Shown in pieces: positions 1-6,194 of a stretch of 21,622 nucleotides of DNA; positions within the stretch are counted from its first letter, which is position 1; the number at the start of each line of letters is the position of its first letter. The DNA comes from a virus. The notes below the pieces were generated by a model. That model did not search any database and was not told where the DNA came from. It was given only the letters and a program-made list of their open reading frames with translations. Both the position numbers and the translations under genes were made by a program. The stretch lies in the IMG/VR virus record IMGVR_UViG_3300044655_000583, positions 1 through 21,622 of that record; one strand, given 5' to 3'.

Positions 1-83
1 AATTTCTCAACATCCAAATCCTTTAAATCTATTCCAAGCGTTACCGCCTGGTTATAGAACTTTTGTTTTGCTCTAATGCTCAT
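1..83 (-). CDS. Hypothetical protein, partial (N-terminus only)
   Basis: A minus-strand reading frame opens with ATG at 83 and stays open to the left edge, giving about 27 residues beginning MSIRAKQKFYNQAVTLGIDL. It starts 5 bases after the stop of the next minus-strand gene (89-175) and so looks like a continuation of the same compact operon. The visible part is polar and basic and I recognise no domain. The coding call rests on operon position, an ATG start and the open frame. Confidence 0.5.
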   Translation of the reverse strand, partial: MSIRAKQKFYNQAVTLGIDLKDLDVEK

Positions 84-88
84 AATAA

Positions 89-175
89 TTAATATAAAAA
101 TCGGGTTAAAAAATATACTGCAATAAATCCTATTGCGTAAACTTGGTACTTTTGTTTGCTTAAAAATGTTTTCAT
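89..175 (-). CDS. Small single-pass membrane peptide (28 aa)
   Basis: ATG at 175 opens a 28-residue frame ending at TAA 89-91. The N-terminus is basic (MKTFLSKQKYQ) and is followed by one hydrophobic stretch, VYAIGFIAVYFLTRFLY, long enough to cross the membrane once. It lies between two minus-strand genes with gaps of 5 and 17 bases, so it fits the operon. The basic head and hydrophobic tail suggest the N-terminus stays in the cytoplasm. I do not recognise the family; such peptides in phages can be exclusion or host-modifying factors, but nothing here proves a role. The frame is short enough to be chance. Confidence 0.45.
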   Translation of the reverse strand: MKTFLSKQKYQVYAIGFIAVYFLTRFLY

Positions 176-192
176 AATGTTTGGTTTAAAAA

Positions 193-324
193 TTATCTAT
201 TAATTGCTGTTTTTTTTGTACATAATCTACTTCCATCTTCAAATTTAATAACAACGTGTGAAGTATTAAACAAAACTACTTGAGCTTTTTTACCAAAGTA
301 GTTTACTATATCACCTATTTTCAT
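193..324 (-). CDS. Small hypothetical protein (43 aa), beta-rich
   Basis: ATG at 324 opens a 43-residue frame ending at TAA 193-195. It begins MKIGDIVNYFGKKAQVVLF and contains VVIKFEDGSRLCTKK. Alternating hydrophobic residues, and the pattern of an I-G-D-I-V start followed later by F-E-D-G, resemble the small SH3/KOW-like barrels common among short phage proteins. That is an impression, not a demonstrated match. Its start lies one base after the stop of the upstream minus-strand gene (326-496), the tight packing expected of a co-transcribed pair. Confidence 0.6.
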   Translation of the reverse strand: MKIGDIVNYFGKKAQVVLFNTSHVVIKFEDGSRLCTKKTAINR

Positions 325-325
325 A

Positions 326-496
326 TTAGTTTAATATTATATATTTATTTATTTCTAATTGAGAAATTGGAAAAAATCTTCCAAAAGAATATCTGTAATA
401 TCTTATTCCTTTTTTTGTCATTTTAGTATGAATACCAAATTGTTTTCCGTTTTCGTATTTAATTACATTTCCAGTGAATTTCATTTCTGTTTTCAT
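326..496 (-). CDS. Small hypothetical protein (56 aa), first gene of the minus-strand operon
   Basis: ATG at 496 opens a 56-residue frame ending at TAA 326-328. The product is basic and aromatic-rich (MKTEMKFTGNVIKYENGKQF at the start, then KKGIRYYRYSFGRFFPISQL). It is the promoter-proximal gene of the leftward operon: a near-ideal Bacteroidota promoter lies 32 bases upstream of the ATG. The leader is A/T-rich with no Shine-Dalgarno sequence. No family is recognised. Its position beside the divergent promoter suggests an early or accessory function rather than a virion part. Confidence 0.6.
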   Translation of the reverse strand: MKTEMKFTGNVIKYENGKQFGIHTKMTKKGIRYYRYSFGRFFPISQLEINKYIILN

Positions 497-527
497 AATT
501 TTTGATTTATTAGTGATTAATTATATG

Positions 528-558
528 CAAATATAGTTATTTATAATAAACTACCAAA
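528..558 (-). promoter_or_regulatory. Bacteroidota-type promoter for the leftward operon
   Basis: Read on the minus strand, TTTG (558-555) is followed after 19 bases by TATATTTG (535-528). This matches the known Bacteroidota consensus of a -33 TTTG and a -7 TAnnTTTG with about 19-21 bases between. It lies upstream of the ATG at 496, giving a leader of roughly 25 bases. Both elements and the spacing are visible; use by the host housekeeping sigma factor is inferred. Confidence 0.7.
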
Positions 559-562
559 CATT

Positions 563-589
563 TTTGTAATTATTTTTTATATATCTTTG
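563..589 (+). promoter_or_regulatory. Probable rightward host-type promoter
   Basis: TATCTTTG at 582-589 matches the Bacteroidota -7 consensus TAnnTTTG and lies 5 bases before the ATG at 595. The best upstream TTTG is at 563-566, giving a 15-base spacer, shorter than usual, so the -33 element is weak or absent. If the box is used, the transcript would start at or next to the ATG and be nearly leaderless. It would drive the gene at 595 and then the sigma-like gene. Confidence 0.5.
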
Positions 590-594
590 TTTTT

Positions 595-810
595 ATGAAG
601 CAGCCGAAAGTTTTAATAAGCCAATACGATGAAGCTCCTGAATTTAGGAACTTCGATTTTGTCATCGCAGATGTGATTGGAATTTATGTATTGGATGCTG
701 AACAAATGGGGATCATGCTAAATGGCTTTGAGTATATTTTAGAGTTTAATACTGAATTATATGATGAGATAAAAAAGAATATTGTCATAAAAAATTTAAT
801 GAATGCTTGA
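595..810 (+). CDS. Hypothetical protein (71 aa), first rightward gene
   Basis: This acidic 71-residue protein begins MKQPKVLISQYDEAPEFRNF and has alternating hydrophobic segments (FDFVIADVIGIYVLDAEQ). There is no signal peptide, membrane segment or recognised motif. The start is supported by the TAnnTTTG-like box ending 5 bases upstream. Its end overlaps the sigma-like gene by 8 bases, so the two are probably translated together. It could be a small partner of that regulator, but only position supports that. Confidence 0.65.
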   Translation: MKQPKVLISQYDEAPEFRNFDFVIADVIGIYVLDAEQMGIMLNGFEYILEFNTELYDEIKKNIVIKNLMNA

Positions 811-1267
811 AGAATTAGCAAAGCGAGATAAAGATTGGCGAAAGATGGCATTTCACATTTGTAAAAGCCATGATACCGCTGACGATATTGTCCAAGATAT
901 GTATCTTAAATTTGCTAACTACGATAAAAAGGTCAATGATTTTTATATTTACTTTGCAATCAAATCCATTTGGCTCGATAAACTAAAGGACAAAAAAACA
1001 AAAACAGTTGAACTGATTGATAATTGTAATACCTTTGCTGATACTTACGATTTTGAATTAGATGAAATAAAAGAAATAACATTAAAAAAAGTAAAACAAT
1101 TACCTTTTTTTGAACGTGAACTTTTAAAAGTAACAACCCAAGAGATGAGCCAACGAGAACTATCTCGACAAACAGGCATAAATCTTTTAGTGATTCAGAA
1201 AACGGTTAAAAAAACAAAAGAACAACTATGGGAAGACGTAAAAAAATTACAGGAGCGGGAGATATAA
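803..1267 (+). CDS. Phage sigma-70-like RNA polymerase sigma factor
   Basis: The 154-residue protein has the two-domain layout of small ECF-like sigma factors. Residues about 17-37 contain ADDIVQDMYLKF, typical of sigma region 2. Residues about 100-142 form a region-4-like unit: LPFFERELLKV, then a helix-turn-helix with MSQRELSRQTGINLLVIQKT. The linker is short and acidic. Such proteins redirect host RNA polymerase to specific promoters or act as DNA-binding transcription activators. It overlaps its neighbours on both sides (8 bases before, 40 bases after) and lies just before the terminase genes, a normal place for a late-gene regulator. I infer that it may recognise the TCGTTATA leaders at 3069, 10901 and 13604. 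It is shorter than many ECF factors, so activity as a stand-alone sigma is not assured. Confidence 0.75.
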   Translation: MLEELAKRDKDWRKMAFHICKSHDTADDIVQDMYLKFANYDKKVNDFYIYFAIKSIWLDKLKDKKTKTVELIDNCNTFADTYDFELDEIKEITLKKVKQLPFFERELLKVTTQEMSQRELSRQTGINLLVIQKTVKKTKEQLWEDVKKLQEREI

Positions 1268-1554
1268 TTGCATCCATAACCGAAGCAGTAGGAATTGAGC
1301 CATGTGATGGCTGCAATAAAAGAAAAGAAAAGCTTAACAATCTTTTCCCGATTGGCGCATTGGAATTAGAAGATGATGAGAGAGAATATTTAACCACATT
1401 ATTCGCATCCAATCCAACTGAACTAAATAAAGAAATGCAAGTTAAAATCTCAAGCATTTATTTTAGATGTTACCGAGTAAAGCCATTTGATCCTTGCACT
1501 AATTGTTCGGGAGTTTGGAAGTCATTTATTAATAAACTAAAGAAGTTGTTATAA
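1228..1554 (+). CDS. Conserved phage protein with paired CxxC motifs
   Basis: The 108-residue protein starts MGRRKKITGAGDI. It contains CDGC at residues 26-29, within a C-x-x-C-x-x-R-K context followed by NLFP, and CTNC at 90-93, with a further C at 81. The cysteine pairs suggest one bound zinc. I recall the N-terminal pattern from small Bacteroidota phage proteins encoded near terminase genes, with no established function. It begins 40 bases inside the sigma-like gene, in another frame; no later in-frame ATG would keep the first CxxC, so the overlap is probably real. A nucleic-acid-binding or packaging-accessory role is possible but unproven. Confidence 0.7.
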   Translation: MGRRKKITGAGDIIASITEAVGIEPCDGCNKRKEKLNNLFPIGALELEDDEREYLTTLFASNPTELNKEMQVKISSIYFRCYRVKPFDPCTNCSGVWKSFINKLKKLL

Positions 1555-1583
1555 AGAAATTAACTAATTAATTTTTATTAATT

Positions 1584-1868
1584 ATGGATAATAGAGCAAA
1601 TAATGGCGGACATAGTACAGCAGGGAAAGCCGGAAGGCCATCACAAAGAGATGAATTAAAAGCGATTGATTTAGCAAGTCCACATATTGAAAGTGCGTTT
1701 AGAACTATTGCAGAAATAATGATTAATCCTGATGAAAATTCAAAAGATAGAATAACAGCAGCGAAAATTCTAATTGAATATGGATGCGGTAAACCAAAAG
1801 AAACAGTTGACCAAAATGTAAATATTAATAACTTTGATTTAAAAGATATTATTAAATTTAAAGAGTGA
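1584..1868 (+). CDS. Terminase small subunit-like protein
   Basis: The 94-residue protein lies directly before the large terminase and overlaps its GTG start by 4 bases. The N-terminus carries KAGRPSQRDELK, a basic G-R-P-S segment seen in many small terminases of this type. A helical middle follows (ASPHIESAFRTIAEIMIN), then ITAAKILIEYGCGKPKETVD, in which the Y-x-x-G-K-P-K-x-x-V/T-D ending is characteristic. Small terminases bind the packaging site and load DNA onto the large subunit. It is shorter than classical versions, which often have an extra HTH domain. The start follows an AATT leader. Confidence 0.8.
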   Translation: MDNRANNGGHSTAGKAGRPSQRDELKAIDLASPHIESAFRTIAEIMINPDENSKDRITAAKILIEYGCGKPKETVDQNVNINNFDLKDIIKFKE

Positions 1869-3067
1869 TAACTCTCAACAATAAATACAAATCTTTATTT
1901 GAGAATGATACTCGTTACTTTATAGTTACAGGTGGCCGAGGTTCAAGTAAATCATTCGGGGTTGGTACTTTTACCAATCTCTTATCATTTGAGCATGGCC
2001 ATAAAATATTATTCACTCGTCAGACAATGACAAGTGCGCATCTTTCAATTATACCGGAGTTCCAAGAAAAGATTGATCTAATGCAATTGAATCAATTGTT
2101 TGAGGTCACAAAATCGGAAATAAGGAATAAGCAATCCAATAGCGAAATAATATTTAAAGGGATAAGAACTTCAAGCGGGGATCAAACCGCAAACCTTAAA
2201 TCGCTCCAGGGAGTTACGACATGGGTACTCGATGAAGCTGAAGAACTAACTGACGAAAGCACCTTTGACAAAATCAATTTATCCATCCGGCAAAAGGGTA
2301 AACAGAACAGAGTTATTTTAATCCTTAACCCAAGCACAAAAGAACATTGGATTTATAAAAAGTTCTTTGAAGAACGTGGAGTTCAAGAAGGATTCAATGG
2401 AGTTAAAGACGATGTAACTTATATACATACTACATACGAGGATAACCTTGATAACCTTGACCAATCTTTTATAAATGAAATACTGCGCATAAAAGAAACC
2501 AATCCGCAAAAATATAAACACCAAATACTTGGCGGATGGCTTAACAAAGCGGAAGGAGTTGTTTTCAATAATTGGCGAATTGATAATTTTGAAGAAGTAG
2601 GAACGGTTATATTCGGACAAGATTTTGGATTTAGTATTGATCCAACAACTTTGATAAAAGTATCAATTGACAAAGCCAAAAAGCGCATTTATGCAAAGGA
2701 ATATTTATATAAGCCATCGTTAACTACAAGCGATATTTATTACGAAAATTTACGATATTGCAATAAGTCTTTAATTGTAGCCGATAGCGCAGAGCCAAGA
2801 CTTATTCAAGAATTAAAGAGCAGGGGTTTAAATATAAAAGGAATTAAGAAGCCAACTATAATTGACCGTATTGCTTTGGTCCAAGATTATGAATTGATAG
2901 TTGACAGCGAAAGTTCCAATTTAATTAAAGAATTGAATAATTACGTTTGGCACGATAAGAAAAGTCAAACACCTATTGACGATTACAATCACTTACTCGA
3001 TGCCCTTGGATATGCTGTTTGGGATTTAATCGGTAACTCTCGCAAATCAATATCTGACTTTAGATAA
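1865..3067 (+). CDS. terL: Terminase large subunit (ATPase and nuclease)
   Basis: The 400-residue packaging motor has a Walker A-like motif GGRGSSKS at residues 23-30 and Walker B WVLDEAEE at 120-127 (D123, E124). The motif ILNP at 153-156 fits the coupling motif. The C-terminal RNase H-like nuclease shows acidic residues D253 (GQDFGF), D307 (VADSAEP) and D373/D379 in DDYNHLLDALGYA. The length is usual for the PBSX-like terminase family. The start is GTG, overlapping the small subunit stop as GTGA, which suggests coupled translation. The protein pumps DNA into the prohead and cuts the concatemer. Confidence 0.96.
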   Translation: MITLNNKYKSLFENDTRYFIVTGGRGSSKSFGVGTFTNLLSFEHGHKILFTRQTMTSAHLSIIPEFQEKIDLMQLNQLFEVTKSEIRNKQSNSEIIFKGIRTSSGDQTANLKSLQGVTTWVLDEAEELTDESTFDKINLSIRQKGKQNRVILILNPSTKEHWIYKKFFEERGVQEGFNGVKDDVTYIHTTYEDNLDNLDQSFINEILRIKETNPQKYKHQILGGWLNKAEGVVFNNWRIDNFEEVGTVIFGQDFGFSIDPTTLIKVSIDKAKKRIYAKEYLYKPSLTTSDIYYENLRYCNKSLIVADSAEPRLIQELKSRGLNIKGIKKPTIIDRIALVQDYELIVDSESSNLIKELNNYVWHDKKSQTPIDDYNHLLDALGYAVWDLIGNSRKSISDFR

Positions 3068-3068
3068 A

Positions 3069-3098
3069 ATCAAAACGTTTTTTTGTCGTTATAATGGT
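3069..3098 (+). promoter_or_regulatory. Repeated leader motif, copy 1 (putative phage late promoter)
   Basis: ATCA (3069-3072), 13 bases containing a T run, TCGTTATA (3086-3093), 5 bases, then ATG at 3099. The same elements with the same spacing precede the starts at 10931 and 13634. The motif differs from the host TAnnTTTG box. It lies in the only gap between the terminase and the tail-gene block. A promoter giving a nearly leaderless transcript, or a translation-start element, would both fit. Confidence 0.6.
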
Positions 3099-3692
3099 AT
3101 GAAGTTAAACATACCAACATCGCTACAGGATATCACACTAAATCAATTTGTAGAGTTTCAAAACTCGGAGCAATCTAATCATGATTTAGTATCAATCTTT
3201 TGTGAAATTGAAAACACAAATCTATTACAGTTAAAAGACTTTCAAGAAATAACTGAAATAGTTACAAATGCTTTAAATAGCAATCCTAATTTTTATCGCA
3301 GATTTATTTATAAAGGCATTCACTATGGATTCATTCCAAAGTTGGATAACCTTTCAACTGCTGAATATATTGATTTGGAAATGTATATGTCAAAGCCGGA
3401 AACATTTTACAAAGCGATGGCGATATTATATCGACCTGTTGTAAAGTTTAAACGTAATTGGTTTAAAAAGACAGAGCCATTTTATGATATTGCTCCTTAT
3501 ACAGGAACGCATGAAATATTTAAAGATGCTCCAAGTGAATATTATTTGGGTGCGTGTGCTTTTTTTTTCGCTTTACTGAACGACTTAGGAAGTTACACAG
3601 TGGACTATTCGATGTCTATTTTGAAAAAGAGCAAACAAGGGAGAGCCTATTTAACGCAAAATGGGGATGGTATGTTAGCATCCGAGCTTTAG
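3099..3692 (+). CDS. Putative tail assembly chaperone-like protein, short (0-frame) form
   Basis: The 197-residue protein starts MKLNIPTSLQDITLNQFVEF and is mostly helical, with no membrane segment or catalytic motif. It heads the block after the terminase and is preceded by the repeated TCGTTATA leader. Its last 130 or so bases overlap a -1 frame that stays open to 3820, and slippery sequences lie in the overlap. A short product plus a -1 frameshift extension is the hallmark of lambda G/GT-type tail assembly chaperones, and the neighbouring genes are neck and tail genes. However, such chaperones normally lie immediately before the tape measure, which here is 5 kb away. The role is therefore tentative; a structural protein split by a sequencing error is the main alternative. 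Confidence 0.6.
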   Translation: MKLNIPTSLQDITLNQFVEFQNSEQSNHDLVSIFCEIENTNLLQLKDFQEITEIVTNALNSNPNFYRRFIYKGIHYGFIPKLDNLSTAEYIDLEMYMSKPETFYKAMAILYRPVVKFKRNWFKKTEPFYDIAPYTGTHEIFKDAPSEYYLGACAFFFALLNDLGSYTVDYSMSILKKSKQGRAYLTQNGDGMLASEL

Positions 3693-3820
3693 CAGAATTG
3701 AACCACAAAGAAGAAGAAGAAGTTTTAGAATATCCAATTACAAAAACATTAAGGATATTGGAGTTTGAAAAAGAAAAAGCAGAGTGCGCAACTGAAATGA
3801 TTAAAAAGCATAACAAATGA
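3554..3820 (+). CDS. -1 frame extension of the preceding gene (frameshift product C-terminus)
   Basis: This frame is open from before 3554 to TGA at 3818-3820. The only initiators are poor (GTG at 3554, inside the upstream gene), so it is unlikely to start on its own. The distal part looks like genuine protein: FNAKWGWYVSIRALAEL, then an acidic run, and LRILEFEKEKAECATEMIKK. Its stop overlaps the next start as ATGA (3817-3820), the coupling used at other gene junctions here, while the 0-frame stop at 3692 leaves a gap of 124 bases. Both points favour translation of this frame through a -1 shift from the gene at 3099, giving a fusion of about 240 residues. Confidence 0.55.
   Translation: MCFFFRFTERLRKLHSGLFDVYFEKEQTRESLFNAKWGWYVSIRALAELNHKEEEEVLEYPITKTLRILEFEKEKAECATEMIKKHNK
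3560..3629 (+). promoter_or_regulatory. Candidate -1 programmed frameshift region
   Basis: Two slippery candidates lie in the overlap of the two frames. Nine T residues at 3560-3568 followed by C give T TTT TTC in the correct phase (3563-3569), a textbook X XXY YYZ heptamer. At 3623-3629 G AAA AAG is also in phase, with slippable tandem lysine codons. The first matches the consensus better. The second would keep a more natural codon choice in the stretch between them, where the -1 frame uses CGC, CGA, AGG and CTA. I cannot decide between them from sequence alone. Confidence 0.5.
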
Positions 3821-4272
3821 GAGGATTTTATTTAACGATTGAACTATTAAAAGAGTTGCTCCAAGAGGATGTCAATGTTCATACTATTGTACATGGATTA
3901 AAGTCGGGAATGGATATAAATAAAAAAAATGTATTCCCTTTGGCACATTTGCAGGTAACATCTTCAACTGCTGACAATCAATTTATATCTTTTACGTTTG
4001 AGGTTGCTGTTGTTGATTTGAGAAATATAAGTAAAAAGATAGTAACTGATAAATGGTTGCAAAACGATAACGAGTTGGATAATCTTAACACTTGCCACGC
4101 TGTTCTAAATAGATTGGTTACAAAGTTAAGATTACAAAATAATGCTGATAAGATTGAACTGAATAACATCCCTATTTTAACCCCGATTATTTTTGAAGAT
4201 ATGAACTTGTTGGATGGGTGGCGAACTGAATTAGAGTTGATAATCCCTAATAACGAAATCAATGTCTGTTAG
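3817..4272 (+). CDS. Probable tail completion / neck protein
   Basis: The 151-residue protein alternates helices and strands: LTIELLKELLQED at the start, a strand-rich middle (NQFISFTFEVAVVDLRN), then helical LNTCHAVLNRLVTKLRLQ, and an acidic end with WRTELELIIP. This size and pattern resemble tail-terminator or tail-completion proteins that cap the tail tube at the neck. The assignment also relies on the next gene, an HK97-gp10-like neck protein, which commonly accompanies such proteins. The start overlaps the previous -1 frame stop as ATGA and the end overlaps the next gene by 11 bases. No catalytic motif is seen. Confidence 0.5.
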   Translation: MRGFYLTIELLKELLQEDVNVHTIVHGLKSGMDINKKNVFPLAHLQVTSSTADNQFISFTFEVAVVDLRNISKKIVTDKWLQNDNELDNLNTCHAVLNRLVTKLRLQNNADKIELNNIPILTPIIFEDMNLLDGWRTELELIIPNNEINVC

Positions 4273-4804
4273 TCAAAAAAATACGGAGATAGCATTGAAG
4301 CAATTTATAAACGAGGTTGTTTCAAAGGCACGTACAAATTTAGCACGTAAAGGCAAAAACGCAACAGGCAATTTATCGAAGTCAATTAGTGGCGATTTTA
4401 AAGTAAGTCCTAACAGCTTTGAGATTTCATTTTCTATGGAAGATTACGGAACGTTTCAAGACTTGGGAGTTAAGGGTGCAAGGTCAAGTAGTAAAGCACC
4501 AAACAGCCCTTATAAATTTGGAACAGGAACAGCACCGAAAGGAATGTTTAAAACTGCTATCAATGCTTGGGTAATTAGAAAAGGAATAGCACCGAGAGCA
4601 AATGGCAAGTTTGCAAGTAGATCACAAATGCTTTTTAATATTAGAAGGTCGATATTCAATACAGGATTAAGGCCAAGTTTATTTTTTACTGATGCCTTTG
4701 CAGTTGGATTTAAAGGATTAGACAATACAATATTAGAAGCATACGGATTAGATGTTGAATCGTTTTTAAAATATAGTTTAGAAGATAATGGGAAAAAGGC
4801 TTAA
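4262..4804 (+). CDS. HK97 gp10-like neck/head-tail joining protein
   Basis: The 180-residue basic protein has the layout of the HK97-gp10-like family. An N-terminal helix with ARTNLARKGKNATGNLSKSI is followed by a strand region ending in MEDYGTFQDLGVKG, where the Y-G-x-x-x-D-x-G turn is the family's most recognisable feature. The second half has KGMFKTAINAWVIRKGIAPR, a basic segment, and RPSLFFTDAF. Members sit at the head-tail interface. It lies between a tail-completion-like gene and a tail protein gene, overlapping both by 11 and 17 bases. Confidence 0.7.
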   Translation: MSVSQKNTEIALKQFINEVVSKARTNLARKGKNATGNLSKSISGDFKVSPNSFEISFSMEDYGTFQDLGVKGARSSSKAPNSPYKFGTGTAPKGMFKTAINAWVIRKGIAPRANGKFASRSQMLFNIRRSIFNTGLRPSLFFTDAFAVGFKGLDNTILEAYGLDVESFLKYSLEDNGKKA

Positions 4805-6194
4805 TATAATTTTAGATAGCAACCCTACAAACGGAACGAGTTTTTTGTTTTCTGTTAATGTGGTTAGCGAATATCAAACCAATTATTTTAGCGGGGTTTT
4901 TAAAACAACTCCGGTAAATACAGATGATATATTAATTGGAGTTGATGCTAACGCTTCAGCAACAAATTTACTTACCTATTTACAAGCATTTGCAGTTCCC
5001 GATTATATTACTTTTACAAGAACTGCTAATATAGTTCATTGTGATGTTGAGCCTGACAATTCAAGCGAAGGAAATATCAATATAAGTTATAGCGGAACTG
5101 CCGGAATTACTTATGAAATAATTAACACCAATGTTGAGTTGCCATTGACTTATGCTTTAGTAAGAAGCACCTATTCTTTGCGCATAACTCCAAACGTTTT
5201 ATTTGATACTGTAACAATGGAGTTCTTTGCGTATAGTCCTGATGTAAATACATTGCCAACATTACCTAACTATCAACTATCAAAGCAAGTTGTTCAGTTA
5301 GGACAAAGCACAATATCTTTTGACATTAACCACTTGATAAAAGAAAATACAAATCCAAGCATTGATAATTATCTTTTGGCAGGAGTTCAGCCAACTCAAC
5401 CCGATGCGACATGTTGGGTAAAATATAACGCTTTGTGCTTTGATTATAACGATCAAGTTTTTCAAGTTGAGGGAACACTTTTAGCGATGTACGGTTATGG
5501 ATATTTTAACGAGGGTTTCAATCCACAATTAACGAGCAAAGTTTTAATATCAAATAACAATCAAAGACATTTCAGAGATAACGATAATAGGCTTTATTTT
5601 ATAACTGATGGGTTGACTTCTTTAGAGGTTAATGGTGATGCAATTACTATTACTGCCAATTTGGATTTGAATACAGAGTACATTCAAAGCATAAATTTAA
5701 AAGACTACGATACTGATGATGTTATAGTTTGTGAGTTTGTTTATGAGGATGAAACTCGAACAATTACTTACGATGTTTTAGATGGCTGTATTTATCCGGT
5801 TATCAATTGTGTATTTATAAATAAGTTCGGATTTCCACAATCGTTTTTTCTTACATTGGTAAACAAAATAACTGACGATGTTGATGGCGAAGATTACAGA
5901 GGGTTAACTTCTAATTTCGGGATTTATAATACAACGGATCATCAATATAGCACATTTAATTTAAATGGAAGAAGCGCAATTATTTGTAATACTGATTATT
6001 TGAGTGAAGAAGAAAATGAGAACGTAAAACAAATGCTATTGTCAGAGAAGAAATGGTTTATTGAAGATGGCGAGATACTTCCGGTTAATTTAGAAAGCAA
6101 ATCAGTAGCTTATAAAACGCAATTAAATGATAAGTTAATACAATATTCGTTTAACTTCAAATATTCATTTGACATTATAAATAACGTACAATAA
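4788..6194 (+). CDS. Large tail-associated structural protein (468 aa)
   Basis: The protein is beta-rich throughout, acidic, with many N, T, D and aromatic residues, no membrane segment and no enzymatic motif. That composition is typical of virion proteins. It starts 17 bases inside the neck gene and ends in a TAATG junction with the next, larger tail gene. I recognise the general type from Bacteroidota phage tail modules but cannot name a function; baseplate hub, distal tail or adhesin scaffold are possible. A cytoplasmic enzyme is unlikely given the sequence character and neighbours. Confidence 0.65.
   Translation: MGKRLNIILDSNPTNGTSFLFSVNVVSEYQTNYFSGVFKTTPVNTDDILIGVDANASATNLLTYLQAFAVPDYITFTRTANIVHCDVEPDNSSEGNINISYSGTAGITYEIINTNVELPLTYALVRSTYSLRITPNVLFDTVTMEFFAYSPDVNTLPTLPNYQLSKQVVQLGQSTISFDINHLIKENTNPSIDNYLLAGVQPTQPDATCWVKYNALCFDYNDQVFQVEGTLLAMYGYGYFNEGFNPQLTSKVLISNNNQRHFRDNDNRLYFITDGLTSLEVNGDAITITANLDLNTEYIQSINLKDYDTDDVIVCEFVYEDETRTITYDVLDGCIYPVINCVFINKFGFPQSFFLTLVNKITDDVDGEDYRGLTSNFGIYNTTDHQYSTFNLNGRSAIICNTDYLSEEENENVKQMLLSEKKWFIEDGEILPVNLESKSVAYKTQLNDKLIQYSFNFKYSFDIINNVQ

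Noticed and set aside
1206-1457. Minus-strand frame opposite the CxxC-pair gene
   Set aside because: It is a shadow of the plus-strand genes, with serine/leucine-rich low-complexity translation and no promoter.
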